Assembly (NCBI GenBank): GCA_001579985.1
Contig: LRSR01008884.1
Span: forward strand, 1 to 24,109
Origin: Hypsibius dujardini
Lineage: Eukaryota; Tardigrada; Eutardigrada; Parachela; Hypsibiidae
Reading direction: 5' to 3'
DNA length: 24,109 nt
In this document: in pieces, positions 7,301 to 16,310 of the stretch
Numbering within the stretch: the stretch's first letter is position 1
How the letters are laid out: each line of letters begins with the position of its first letter
Program-made: the position numbers and the translations under genes
The notes under the pieces: generated by a model
What the model was told of the DNA's origin: nothing
The model's database searches: none
What the model saw: only the letters and a program-made list of their open reading frames with translations

Positions 7301-9556
7301 TACTTACTGATTCCCTGATCTTGTGAATGCTCTCGCTGTTTTAGGTTGCAATTGTTCTGCTCTCCATGGCCTTGGTTTGGCTTATTTTCTTCATCCACAA
7401 GCGATGTACCAAGAAACCGACTAATACTGCTCAAGCCGTAAATATAAAAAGCTAGACAATTTTAATTAAAACATTTTAACCTTTTCCTTCCCTTCGTTAG
7501 CCGGTTATTATGACCGATAATATGCAAATCATCACAATTCCTCCGCCTGCGTCTCGCCAGCCTATTTCCGTCGATCACGGCATGCAGACGGTCGTCCTGC
7601 CACGACGTACCATTCTACCTAGTTACGAATCGAACCAGCCCAATGGACACGCAAAGTCTCACGACGAATCGCTCCCTAACAACCACCGTCCGCAAGCCCC
7701 GACGCCTTACAGTATGATGGACCTGTACGGTCGGGAGACGACCACCTATTCCACCCAGTATAGCTATGCTGCTCAAAATTCCCTGCCAGATCGTCAGGCT
7801 CCTGACATCTCACCGGTAAGCGAATATCATTGCAATGTTTCCGATGAGAATAAAACCGTTTTATATTGAATTTACATTTATGCATTAAGCAATATTTTAG
7901 CCTTTTTAAATCTTTATAGTACCGGTAAACGAATAATACTGCAACGTTTTTTATGAAAGCAAAAAAAATTTATAGTAAATTTACATTTATTAATTCATCA
8001 ATATTTTAGCCTCTTTTTAAAATCTCTGAAGTATTGCTTGATATACATAATGCCTTAAGTTTTTATTTTACAGATTGCCAATAAAAAATGTTTATATAAA
8101 CTTGGATTAACGTCTTAGCTATTTTGCTTAAATTTCAATAGCACTGCTTCGTAAACAAAGTATATATTATTTAATGTTTTTACAGAACGTGCGAGATTTA
8201 AATTTTGCATTTTACAGTTGGATTCTCATTTAAGATTTTTTTATTTATAATACTGTTTGTATTGTGTATGGTAAATGCATCATTTTTGTTCTTGGACAGA
8301 ATGTAAGCTCGGGAGCGTCAATGTCTCCGCCCTCGCCGCCAAAGCCCCCGCGAATGATCAACGAGCCCCAGTACGCCCAATCAAACGGTGATCGTTATCG
8401 GAATGGATCCTCTAATCGGGCTATCTCCAACGAGATTGCCAGCTCCACGAACGGCCGTGTGAAACTTTTATCGGTTGTCAAGTAAGTTTTAAGGGTTCTT
8501 CAGAAAATTGTTATCAAGATACAAAGCGTAGTTTTGGCAATATTTTACTGCATTTCAATGAATTTGGTTGAGATCCTATGCCGTAAAAATTCTCACACCA
8601 AAGGATGGCTTTCTCATCAGATCTCGTCAGATGCCTGATTGCAAACCTGCATTTGGGCTGTGTGGGTTATATACAAACACCGTCTTTATCTTGTAAAATT
8701 GTTCAGAAATTGCACTGCATAATGAACAGCAAAATCTCTTTTAAAATCATGATTCTAGAGGGATGAAAATAATTAGTTTTTAATTTTGTTGTACAATTAT
8801 CATTTCGAAGTTACGCTTTATCCTACCAAACAAGGCGATCAACAGTGAAACAAAGGAAGGAAGGTGGGGACGATTCTAAAAGGGCATTGAAGAAAGGATT
8901 GGGAATACATAGAAATCCATGGCTTGCCTACAGACGTTTGTATATGATGACGTTTGAAGAGTTTCGGCTGAAATTTCTGAAAATGCACGTGGTCGTGCAT
9001 CTTTGTAACAGTTGCTCGAGAATACGAACAACACCCTCTAGACCTCACTACAAAAAATAAATGTGAATATGCTCTTATTTTATGGATGGAAACACATTTT
9101 TATTGAAGGACAAACCGTGTGGAGCCAGGAGGGTCCGCCACAGTCGTTCCACCCAACGGCGAGCAGGTTGAGCTGCAGGAGCGACCTTCGCGTCGCGAAG
9201 GACGCTTGCCAAAAGCACAGCCGATTCCCGAGAGAATACGAAGCGTCGACGGATCCAGTTCCGAGCCCAAGCGGCAAAAGTCTGGCCTTTCTGTGACGGA
9301 CGCGCAACGGCGAGACCAACCACGAGGTGATGGCAATGCGGAGCGAGACCGTCGGGACCGGTCCACTCGGAGAACCCTCACCGCAGATCACGAACCAAAA
9401 CAGCTTGACGAGCCTCGGCGGAATTTGTCGAGAAGCCCAGCGGCAACAACAGCAGCAGCCTTGCCTTACGACCAAACCGTCCGGGAGATTCGTCGGGAAG
9501 TGCGCTTGTGGCGAAGGTCCCAGACTTCGTATGCTCCGTACCAAGGTGACCGCTGA
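3908..9556 (+). CDS. KIAA1549/KIAA1549L-like (UPF0606) single-pass membrane protein, 9 exons, 5' end missing
   Basis: Seen: nine exons (3908-4396, 5614-5831, 6229-6422, 6508-6691, 6755-6900, 7345-7437, 7501-7815, 8300-8481, 9109-9556) join in agreeing phases to give about 755 residues counted from the ATG at 3909. The order is a Ser/Thr/Pro-rich ectodomain (1-236), an SEA-like module (about 240-395) with seven N-glycosylation sequons, a transmembrane helix (about 401-426), a basic stop-transfer HKRCTKK, and a Pro-rich cytoplasmic tail. Family assignment is from memory of KIAA1549: a Gly-x-shaped strand followed by LxxLxxxxMAxxL, a MQTVVLP motif just inside the membrane, and a C-terminal helix VREIRREVRLWRRSQT resembling the family's IREEV-K-QT end. 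The molecular role of this family is poorly defined. No signal peptide is seen, so at least one upstream exon is expected. Confidence 0.72.
4397..5613 (+). other. Intron 1 of KIAA1549-like gene, with a diverged foldback-family relic
   Basis: This 1.2-kb AT-rich intron contains sequence related to the 140-640 element. Around 4745-4800 a GGCATCA-CTAGATG-TTTTTTGGATG-AGGGG block resembles 305-350, and around 5020-5080 a GAAAAAGTTGGGAAAGCACTG-AAGTTTCCAT-TGATTTTCAC block resembles the left arm at 170-230. An 11-base C run lies at 4866-4876. No other gene was recognised. Confidence 0.55.
5614..5831 (+). CDS. KIAA1549-like gene, second recognised exon
   Basis: The acceptor is CACATTCAG/C and the donor is CTCG/GTAAAC. 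The exon finishes the Thr codon begun in the previous exon and leaves one base of a Gly codon. It encodes about 73 residues rich in Ser, Thr and Pro that continue the extracellular stalk. The frame is open through the exon and closes within the following intron, as expected. Confidence 0.68.
6229..6422 (+). CDS. KIAA1549-like gene, third recognised exon (start of SEA-like module)
   Basis: The acceptor is ATTTACAG/GT and the donor ACTG/GTATGG, with phases matching both neighbours. The exon encodes an amphipathic helix segment (ELKLYRDYLANRLTDLYHLA) followed by NGT and NFT glycosylation sequons. The helix-then-strand pattern is what I expect for the first half of the SEA-like juxtamembrane domain of KIAA1549 proteins. 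Confidence 0.72.
6508..6691 (+). CDS. KIAA1549-like gene, fourth recognised exon (SEA-like core)
   Basis: The acceptor is CCACAACAG/GTTCTG and the donor CACA/AGTTAG, read as A/GTTAGC at 6692. The exon encodes a beta strand with NVT and NGS sequons followed by STVLARLNTLTDDEMAGALG. The strand, Gly turn and LxxLxxxxMxxxL helix are the most family-specific part of the ectodomain. The flanking introns are short (85 and 63 bp). Confidence 0.72.
6755..6900 (+). CDS. KIAA1549-like gene, fifth recognised exon (membrane-proximal part and first half of TM)
   Basis: The acceptor is GTGTTACAG/CG and the donor ACG/GTTGGT. The exon encodes the last ectodomain segment with NGT and NYT sequons, then SWSLIGAIVGIST, the outer third of the transmembrane helix. 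It ends in phase 0, so the helix continues directly in the next exon. Confidence 0.72.
6901..7344 (+). other. Intron splitting the TM helix of the KIAA1549-like gene
   Basis: This 444-bp AT-rich intron has no recognised gene or repeat. The minus-strand open frame crossing 7105-7434 overlaps the next exon and has no domain signature, so it was not called. Confidence 0.6.
7345..7437 (+). CDS. KIAA1549-like gene, sixth recognised exon (second half of TM, stop-transfer)
   Basis: A 93-base phase 0-0 exon that begins after GCTGTTTTAG and ends at GTAAAT. It encodes VAIVLLSMALVWLIFFIHKR followed by CTKKP. That is the inner part of the membrane helix and a basic cytoplasmic anchor, so the ectodomain is extracellular. 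Confidence 0.75.
7501..7815 (+). CDS. KIAA1549-like gene, seventh recognised exon (proximal cytoplasmic tail)
   Basis: A 315-base phase 0-0 exon between TTCGTTAG and GTAAGC. It encodes 105 residues rich in Pro, Gln, Ser and Tyr. The MQTVVLPRR motif (about residues 469-477) resembles the short hydrophobic motif that I recall in the proximal tail of vertebrate KIAA1549. Several Tyr residues (for example PYSMMDLYG) could be phosphorylation sites, which is inference. Confidence 0.73.
7811..8030. repeat. Tandem duplication (~110 bp, two copies) that includes the 5' splice site
   Basis: Copy one starts at the end of the seventh exon (ACCGGTAAGCGAAT at 7812) and copy two at 7921 (ACCGGTAAACGAAT). 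Both continue with GCAA-GTTT, TTTACATTTAT, CAATATTTTAGCC, TTTTTAAA-TCT and end near AGT. The offset is about 109 bp. The real donor (GTAAGC) is therefore followed by an intronic decoy donor (GTAAAC). Confidence 0.7.
8031..8299 (+). other. Remainder of intron before the eighth KIAA1549-like exon
   Basis: AT-rich intronic sequence leading to the acceptor CTTGGACAG at 8291-8299. I see no gene or ordered repeat. Confidence 0.6.
8300..8481 (+). CDS. KIAA1549-like gene, eighth recognised exon (proline-rich tail)
   Basis: The acceptor is TTGGACAG/A and the donor GTCAA/GTAAGT, a near-consensus 5' splice site. The exon encodes about 60 residues including PPSPPKPPR, a likely SH3-type ligand, and then a Ser/Asn-rich linker. 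It leaves two bases of a Lys codon. Confidence 0.73.
8482..9108 (+). other. Last intron of KIAA1549-like gene
   Basis: A 627-bp intron. A Lys-rich open frame at about 8845-9060 has no domain signature and no suitable donor, so I treat it as non-coding. Confidence 0.6.
9109..9556 (+). CDS. KIAA1549-like gene, terminal coding exon
   Basis: The acceptor TTTTATTGAAG/G is imperfect, but its phase restores the Lys codon from the previous exon and opens the only one of the three frames that runs to a stop (TGA 9554-9556) across the GC-richer block. It encodes about 148 residues, very rich in Arg, Glu and Gln. It ends with PYDQTVREIRREVRLWRRSQ, an amphipathic helix like the C-terminal helix I recall in KIAA1549. 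A GGTGAC shortly before the stop could act as a donor, but no downstream exon was found. Confidence 0.68.
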
Positions 9557-9676
9557 TGATTATGCGTTCTATTGAAAGGGGAAAGATACAAAATGTGAAT
9601 TTTTTACTGAATTTTGGCTTTACATTTACACTTGTTCCCTAATTTTATTGGTCCTCTCATGAAGCAATTAGGATGA

Positions 9677-9682
9677 AATAAA
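9677..9682 (+). terminator. AATAAA polyadenylation signal of the KIAA1549-like gene
   Basis: A canonical AATAAA hexamer lies about 120 bases after the TGA at 9554-9556, giving a short 3' UTR. A GT-rich element was not resolved, so the cleavage site is inferred. Confidence 0.5.
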
Positions 9683-9787
9683 TCACGGTTCAGCACTTCG
9701 TATTATGCCATTTACACACGTGCTAGTTAAAGCTGATAGCCCAGACAATGAAGTGAAACGTTGCAAAAATAAAAAAAACCCCAAACA

Positions 9788-9820
9788 TAGACACAGACAC
9801 AGACGCAGACACAGACAAAG
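9788..9820. repeat. CACAGA hexanucleotide array
   Basis: About five to six copies of ACACAG/ACGCAG in tandem lie in the intergenic region downstream of the KIAA1549-like gene. A looser array of the same words occurs at about 19235-19322 in a synaptotagmin intron. Confidence 0.7.
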
Positions 9821-11260
9821 GCACCTAAAAAAACCCTAAAAGACTCATTTCGTTGTACGAACCAGTTGGAAAATGTCTGTCAGGGTTTGACTGACCTAAT
9901 ATTGGCTTCTGAAAACGCCATATCATCCTAGACTACGTGACAGTTCTGGAGTGAGCCTCATTGCTATTTTTAACCATACTATTTACTGGTCATGGCTCTT
10001 TGTGTGACCACATGCAACAGCTTTCCCTGTATATACTTATCGGAGATTATTTGGTTATTCCATTTTGGATTTATCTTGCGTCGATCACGAATGCCATGAT
10101 CTAAGCAGTCTGATTTTGTTCTTGAAGTTAATAATAATGTCGCCAGCCTACCACACTGTGTCCAAACCTCATCTGACCAAGTCGGAAGAATTTCTGACTT
10201 TGGTGGGGACTTGCAGTATTCCTATAGAATGTCAGCCAAAATGTTGTATGCGGTGCGATGAAATATTAATGATGTTTCATACGCATGGTGACCACACAAG
10301 TGTAACAGATAGTCACAGAACAATACGATGATGATGATTTTGTTATTGAATTACCGAATTGCTGTTCTTACAGAAAAATGCTTTTGTTGCGATATTTGGT
10401 GTTTCTGGACGCAAGAGCCCTCTTCGGAATTAAATGGCACCTCTAAAATACTTTAATTTATTTTCTATTAACTATATTTTATATATATAGTAAAATATAG
10501 TATTTCATATATTACATTATATTGTTACATGTATATTCTATTATATTATTACATATACTATATATATATACTATTACTATTATTATTATGTGCTAAGGTA
10601 TTTCTCGAGATTTCGACGAGACAGGCCGGTCTGCCGCGCCGACAACTGACATCCTATATCCATTCCTAGTTCCCTACTGCAGCAATTTTATTAAGTGTTG
10701 TGCAATTTCACCGCGCTCCTTTCCTCCAGCTGTGTTAAGTGTCAAATGGAGTATAAGAGCTCCGACTCATCTCTCAAGCACTGTTCTCCATCCGGGAGCC
10801 CAATAACACAACGCTCGCGCAATGGAGAACTCTCTATCTGGCTCCATCGCGCCAAGTACGGTAAATGTCGTAGTATAGATCATAAACAACCCAGCCACGT
10901 CTTTCTTATGAAACGTTTGATATAATGCGATATCTGCACGTGACAAATCTGAGCAAAGGAGTTATCTTTATTTTGAAACAAAAAAATAGTTTGATTTTTT
11001 GCTTGTTTTCTCTTTGCATTCGTGTTTTTTACGCCATATCATATGTAACATGACATCTTCTTCGTAATTGAGAGAAAAATATTTTTCGACTTCTTGAACC
11101 GAACCCTTAAAATGGATCCTTTAAATAATTTTCCTCGCTTCTGTCCGACAAACATTATGGTGAAAGACAACAATTGTCATTGAAAATTACTGTTCCTACT
11201 AAGGGATAATCGTACTGCAATAAGTAGCCCTTTTCAGTAAGAGAGCGCTCCGTATATGTA
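9821..11260. other. Intergenic region, no recognised gene
   Basis: This AT-rich stretch contains an AT/TA microsatellite (about 10478-10590). A GC-richer block at about 10610-10870 includes GGAGTATAAGAGCTCC and a GGAGCC/GGCTCC inverted pair, possibly a repeat or promoter fragment. The open frames at 10065-10331 and 10695-10925 show no domain, no splice context and no family resemblance. Confidence 0.45.
10478..10590. repeat. TA-rich microsatellite
   Basis: Runs of TATATA, TATTACAT and TATTATTAT steps make up about 110 bp of nearly pure A/T. Confidence 0.75.
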
Positions 11261-12630
11261 CCGGTATATTTTCAATGCAGTATTCCTCCACACATCCCAA
11301 CAACTCGAGTCGTAGTACAGACATACCGGTACATGCTCATGAGCGACGTACGTATATGTACACACCAGGAATGCAAACACCCTCCCAGGGCAAACATGCA
11401 CACAAGCGTCTGCTTTTCATCAAAATCCACCGACGGCGGAGTCTCCCTGACCGGGAACCAGAGAACATCGGCCCTCTCCCGGTACTCCCTCTCGCCCAAA
11501 TACATGAATCGCACATGCCCCAACCGCGTCATCGCTATATCGATCGAACAAAACGCGGTCCGCGACTTTTATTCATCCCACTTCCTCCTCGCCTCTTACA
11601 ACACATCCCTCCCTCCCCTATCCGCACGATGTGGAGACCTCGAGAACGGGTAAAAACGCATGGGAATGAGTAGCGCGCATAGGACACGAGAAGGAGAGAG
11701 GAGGGAGGAGGAAGAAGAACAGGAGGAAAGCCCGACGATCCAGTTGAGTGTGCATTGACGTTTAATGCGATACACTACACGCAGTCAGCGACGGTCGGTC
11801 CGTTCATGTATATATCTCTGTATAAGTATTGGGGGTAGATCCTTCCCCTCTCTCTCTCTTCTTCTCTCTCCATCCCGATTTCATCGTGCAGGCAAATGGT
11901 CTGAAAAAAAAACGCGTGAGAAGAGACCACATCACGCGGGCGTGTATTGGAAAGACGCGTACGGGAATATTGAGTTGATTGTCGACCAGTTAAGGGGTTA
12001 TACCATACACCATACACCCCCCCCCGCATCCTGATCCCGAAGACCTTCCATTGGGAGCGCAGTAAACAAGCCTCGTATCTCCCTGATTCCCAGACACGAC
12101 GGTCCCAGCTAACTTTTCGCAGCTTTGATTATATGTACCTTGTCTCTCTCTCTCTCTCTCTCGCTCTCTCTCTTTCTCCCATTTCATCTCTCGTATACCC
12201 ACCCACCTCACCTCACAATATAATCACCTCACACTGCGGTATTTCCGGACACAACTCTTGACGCGAGTACTGCTCCCCTTCTCCCACCTCCAACCTCATC
12301 TCAGTTTGGCGTGTGCTTGGTAACTATATGCTGCAACATTCCAGGCAGCGGCATCCCGGATTTGAAGAGGCGGTGTTTTAGTGTCACCATTATTCCCCCT
12401 TCGTTAGTGTGTGTTGTGTGGAATAGCAGCTTGTGAGATCCGATCCTTCAAACTTGGTGTGCAGACTATAGTAGTGCTGCATGATCAGCAGTTAAGCCGA
12501 ATGTTTCCTGTCGTCTTTGATCGCTAATCTTCCCCCATCTCGCATCGCCAAATACTCTTTCCGTCACAACGCACTTTCCTGGACCTACCAACACATTATT
12601 CCCTTCACACAAAGACCCAGTTTTCAACAG
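11260..12630 (+). promoter_or_regulatory. CpG- and CT/GA-rich region, candidate distal promoter and leader exon of synaptotagmin
   Basis: Base composition changes sharply from AT-rich to CpG-rich with purine- or pyrimidine-rich tracts: GA-rich at 11686-11735, CT-rich at 11848-11873, a (TC)n run at 12140-12180 and a C9 run at 12017-12025. GA/CT tracts of this kind are common in arthropod-type promoters. A TCAGTT initiator-like site sits at 12301, and a strong donor CAG/GTACGC at 12630/12631 could end a non-coding first exon (about 12301-12630) that splices to 17512. This is inference from composition and splice consensus only. Confidence 0.3.
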
Positions 12631-15240
12631 GTACGCAAAAAACTACTCTAACTGTCAGAGCTTTAGCTCTTTGCAAAGGTCATAAACATGACAGGTATCA
12701 AATTATCTATAGTATTTCTGCTTCTACTGTCATCTTCAATTTTATCTCGCAGCCGTTTAAGCCTTCGATCATATTGAATCCGCAATAATAATTCCATAAT
12801 TTTTTTCCATTTTTTGACGTTCTTTAGGAAGCGATTTTCTTGGGGTTTTTTTTGCAACCTATTCAACCCTTTTTTATGCAGTAGCCTGATTATGTGTGAG
12901 CAATTTGTCGCGGCGCACAGCATGTGTGTACCAGGGCTACAAGTTCCTATCCCCTTCCCCCTCTTTCTCTCCTCCCCTTTTCTGTTTTCCGGTGTTGACC
13001 AATGTCCTCTGACTCAATAAAATGCGGATGGCTTTTTTTAGAATTTTTCATGTTTTCTCATCACAAAAAAGTTCAAACTCCAAATACTAAGCTTTGCTCG
13101 TGCGGAGTCAAAAACAAAAACGCCCACTTTTATCTTTAGTCCCATGGTAATGGTCACGCCATTTATTCCACCAATGTCCAAATCTTGGGGTTTTCACACT
13201 TAAAGATGGAAGAACAATTGGACTTTCCAATAAAATTTGATTTATTATGATGGCTCAAAGGGACTTTGGTCAGCACGTGTAAAGCAACAGGGGACAAGAA
13301 GGGGGAAAGGGAGGGGGACTTGTAACATAAGCCTGCAGCCAGTTTAGGCGGGGGTGGGATGGGGAAGGATGGTGAATATGTCAGTTTACATCAGCCACCA
13401 TTCATTATGGGTCTTCCGAAGCGGAAGACTTGGATGGGGGTCTCTCTCTCTCCCTCACGATTCTCGTCATCGTTCGTTATTCACCGCAAACGGAACAACG
13501 GGATGTAGGAAGTACTGTATATATTGCTTCGATCGAGTAAGGGTCTTCGCCGACGCCGTCGCTCGTTTGAAGAGCGCGCTCTCCCAAGCGAAAGTATATA
13601 CACTGCACTTGTGCCTGGGAATTTTATATCTCATCCCCCCGCTCTAATCTACAGTACTACCGGAATCCGAGAGCCTTCCTCCTTCTCAGCTGCTTAGCAT
13701 GTACGCGACGAGACGAGGCTTTGAAATATATTCGCGCTCTGTTGATTTTGTTAGTGTGCGGTGGTAATATAGTATGAGGGTGTATATATGTGCGTATACC
13801 AAACGGAAATTGCGCCCGCGATAACTCGCGGGGTCGCTGCGTATGCGTGTTGTGTGTTATTTGTGTCGGGTGGGGGAGAAAAGGGTACGACATATGGATA
13901 AGCTGTTTTATGGACGTTCACATCTGTCGTAATTAATCCGACAAAAAGAGGTTGATTATGGCATGGATGAGAAGATGTCTGTCTGCCATGTCTAGATTTT
14001 AAAGGTCGCTTACGTAAATCGTGGCCCTTAACAGACACCCAAATTATTCCACTAATTCTAGTCGCGAGTGGTCAAGCGCTTATCATTTTGAAGAGCAAAC
14101 ACATTGCGAGTCGTAGCACATTTCATATGCCTGAATTTTTTGCACGAGCTAAGGAATGCTTGAAGGGGTTTGTCCAGCAGGGTTGTATCTCTTTTAATTT
14201 TCTTTAGATTCGATTTTTAGTCACAGTTTGCAACAAAAAATGTGTATGAAAATGGAAGATCGTTGCAATACAATGCTACATCGGCTAGCATACTTAATAT
14301 TGTTTCCGTATCCTTGTCCACTTAATTAACTGCTTATTTCCCCGTAAATGAGTAGAGATCATACATTTCCATTCAGTTTATTGGGAAGCGAAAACTCGTA
14401 TTTCGCTTGAACGGCATAAATATTGTATTTTCTGTTTATGTGTATTCAAGCTGTAAAATTTTGCATCTTTACTAATATTTCAACGAAGTTTTGAGGGTGT
14501 GATCTGGCGGAGGAAATATTAGTCTTTTATGTTCATGACTACGTTTTTACAACGCAGGAAAAACATGTCCATTCATCTTTCACGTCCCTTTTTATGCATG
14601 GTTCTATGACTCGATATACATTTCGCACAAATGTGGAGAAGTCTCGTCCTGTTAATACAGCAATGCCAGAAAGAGGATGACATCTCGTATATACAGTGGG
14701 TATAATTACGCCCTTGGATTACGATTGCAACTTGAACATTAAATAAGAATGAGCTTCATCTTGGCTCGGCGCGAGCGCGGCTAATTCGATTATATCCACA
14801 CGGAAGGATGAAGGACACATGATGCAGCAGCAGCACAAGCAAGAACCTTTCCGTAAAATGTCAATGTTTGTAGCGGGCGCATATGTTCCGCCATCCACCG
14901 GGGCGATAATTTCATAGGTGTAGGCTAATTTGGGCCTCGTTTGTCCTCGCTCGCGAGGTCCCCCCGCTCCGCTCGTTGCCGGTCTTTCTCTCTCTCACTC
15001 TACGGTAACTCACAGGCCGTTCCCATTTTTCCGTCTCCCCTCTATTTCCCTTTTGTCCAGGGGCTCGTTTTGGGCCTTTACAAGTCGGAACCAGGACCTC
15101 TCATGGAAGGGCCAGGGGGTGGGCAAAGTGGCACACGAATTTTGTCAAGATTGAACCAAAAATTTGGTATTTTGTTCCTGATCATTTTAAAACTTGCGAG
15201 CGTGTGGTGGTCTAGAGGCATAACGGGCGAAGGGGGACAA
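12631..15240. other. Region without a recognised gene (intergenic or 5' intron of synaptotagmin)
   Basis: AT-rich sequence is interrupted by a GC-richer stretch at about 13280-13900 with CT runs (13440-13452) and a second GC-rich patch at 14760-15130. Open frames on both strands (for example 12663-12923 minus and 13354-13647 plus) lack domains and good splice contexts. If the candidate leader exon at about 12.6 kb is real, this is a long first intron. Confidence 0.4.
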
Positions 15241-15254
15241 GGGCGAGTGCCCTC

Positions 15255-15500
15255 CTTAATTAATTCAGGCTGCTGCCGGGGGGGGGGGGTTAATTTTAAT
15301 TTATATGAACAACTACCCCCCCCCTCGACTAAACCGCCCCTCAAAAATTCCGTTACGCTTCTGGGAGTGTACCTCTCCCTCCCCTCCAACTGATTCGGGC
15401 CGCTGCGGGGGGGGGGCAATTTATCATTTTTATTCAGAAGAAAAACTGACCCCATCCTCCCCAAAAAATCCGTTACGCATCTTTGGGGTTCTGATTTCCA
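15255..15500. repeat. Two diverged copies of a ~130-bp unit with long G and C runs
   Basis: ATTCAGGCTGCTGCC at 15262 followed by a G12 run (15278-15289) is repeated as ATTCGGGCCGCTGC at 15393 followed by a G10 run (15407-15416). Both copies continue through an AT-rich spacer, a C-rich stretch and AAAATTCCGTTACGC or AAAATCCGTTACGC (near 15345 and 15465), so the offset is about 120-131 bp. Low-complexity flanks with related CCCCTCCC and GGGCC words extend over 15060-15800, suggesting a dispersed repeat. Confidence 0.65.
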
Positions 15501-15829
15501 AGGCCTCCTCGGATTGCAAAACATTTTCAAGAACATTAGTTTTTCGTCAAATTTGTGATATGTTGGGATTCAATATACCCACTCTCTTAGTAACTGCGAA
15601 TGGGAGGCTAAAGTCGTTCAAGAATGATTCAAATTTTTCTAAAAAACCCGAGTTTTTGAAAATATTTGAAATTCCAAGGGGCCCTGTAAATTAGACCCCC
15701 CTCCCACAAGAGGCAGAATGATTAGGAATGAAAGGCCAAATTTGGATAAATAACGCATTTCCCCCATTCGCCCCTCCCTTGGCCCTATCGTGAGGGATAC
15801 TGGTTGCGACTTGTAAGGACCTGTACGAG

Positions 15830-16310
15830 CCCCTGCTTCTATCTGTCTGTTTTCCGAGGAAGAACTCCAGTCGATGTTATATAGTGATTGGAATGGGTTT
15901 GCCAGGCTCTCTCTCCCTCTCTCGGTGTGTGCTCTCGCATATATACATACCAAGTGCGTCCTCGGGATCGATCATTCTCTTCCCTGTTCCTCCGCCGTCT
16001 CTCTCTTCTTCCGCGCGTCCAAATCGATTTAACACCACGTCAAAAACTGCATGTCCAAATGTTGGGCTGTGCTGTTTGGGATGAGACGACGACGACGGCA
16101 GCGGACGGACGGGAGAGCTCCCATCCCTTCCCATCCCCAGTTCCACGTTCCTCTTTGCGAATTTTGTCAGTTTAATTTCTCGGAAAGACATCGTCCCCGT
16201 TCGCATCATCCTCTTCCTCATCCTCCTCCTCCTCCCCACGTCAACCGTTTTACGTGTCTCCGCTGCGTGCTGTACAACGCTTTAGGAGATTATCCCTGCG
16301 CAAATCGTTT
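15830..16310 (+). promoter_or_regulatory. CT-rich, CpG-rich block, second candidate leader exon or promoter for synaptotagmin
   Basis: CT runs (15907-15922), ATATATAC, CpG-dense sequence, GACGACGACG (16085-16096) and TCATCCTCCTCCTCC (near 16216-16232) form a GC-rich island in AT-rich DNA. A good donor TTT/GTGAGTGA lies at 16310/16311. Either this or the 11.3-12.6 kb block could carry the transcription start, or both as alternative promoters. Open frames on both strands here overlap each other and are low-complexity. Confidence 0.3.

Noticed and set aside
8845-9060. A 71-aa Lys/Arg-rich plus-strand frame considered as an extra exon of the KIAA1549-like gene.
   Set aside because: There is no suitable donor or phase, and direct splicing from 8481 to 9109 already restores the frame.
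9080-9544. Minus-strand open frames of 82 to 154 aa.
   Set aside because: They are shadows of the GC-rich terminal exon on the plus strand, whose frame is fixed by splice phase and the C-terminal helix.
10065-10331. An 88-aa plus-strand frame with several Cys and His.
   Set aside because: The Cys/His spacing does not match a zinc finger I know, and there is no start context, splice context or neighbour to support it.
12663-12923. An 86-aa minus-strand Lys/Arg-rich frame resembling a coiled coil.
   Set aside because: The composition is explained by AT-rich DNA with poly-T on the plus strand. There is no domain and no partner exon.
15078-15536. A 152-aa minus-strand frame with two internal repeats.
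   Set aside because: The internal repeat is simply the duplicated G/C-run DNA unit. The protein is low-complexity and has no start or splice support.
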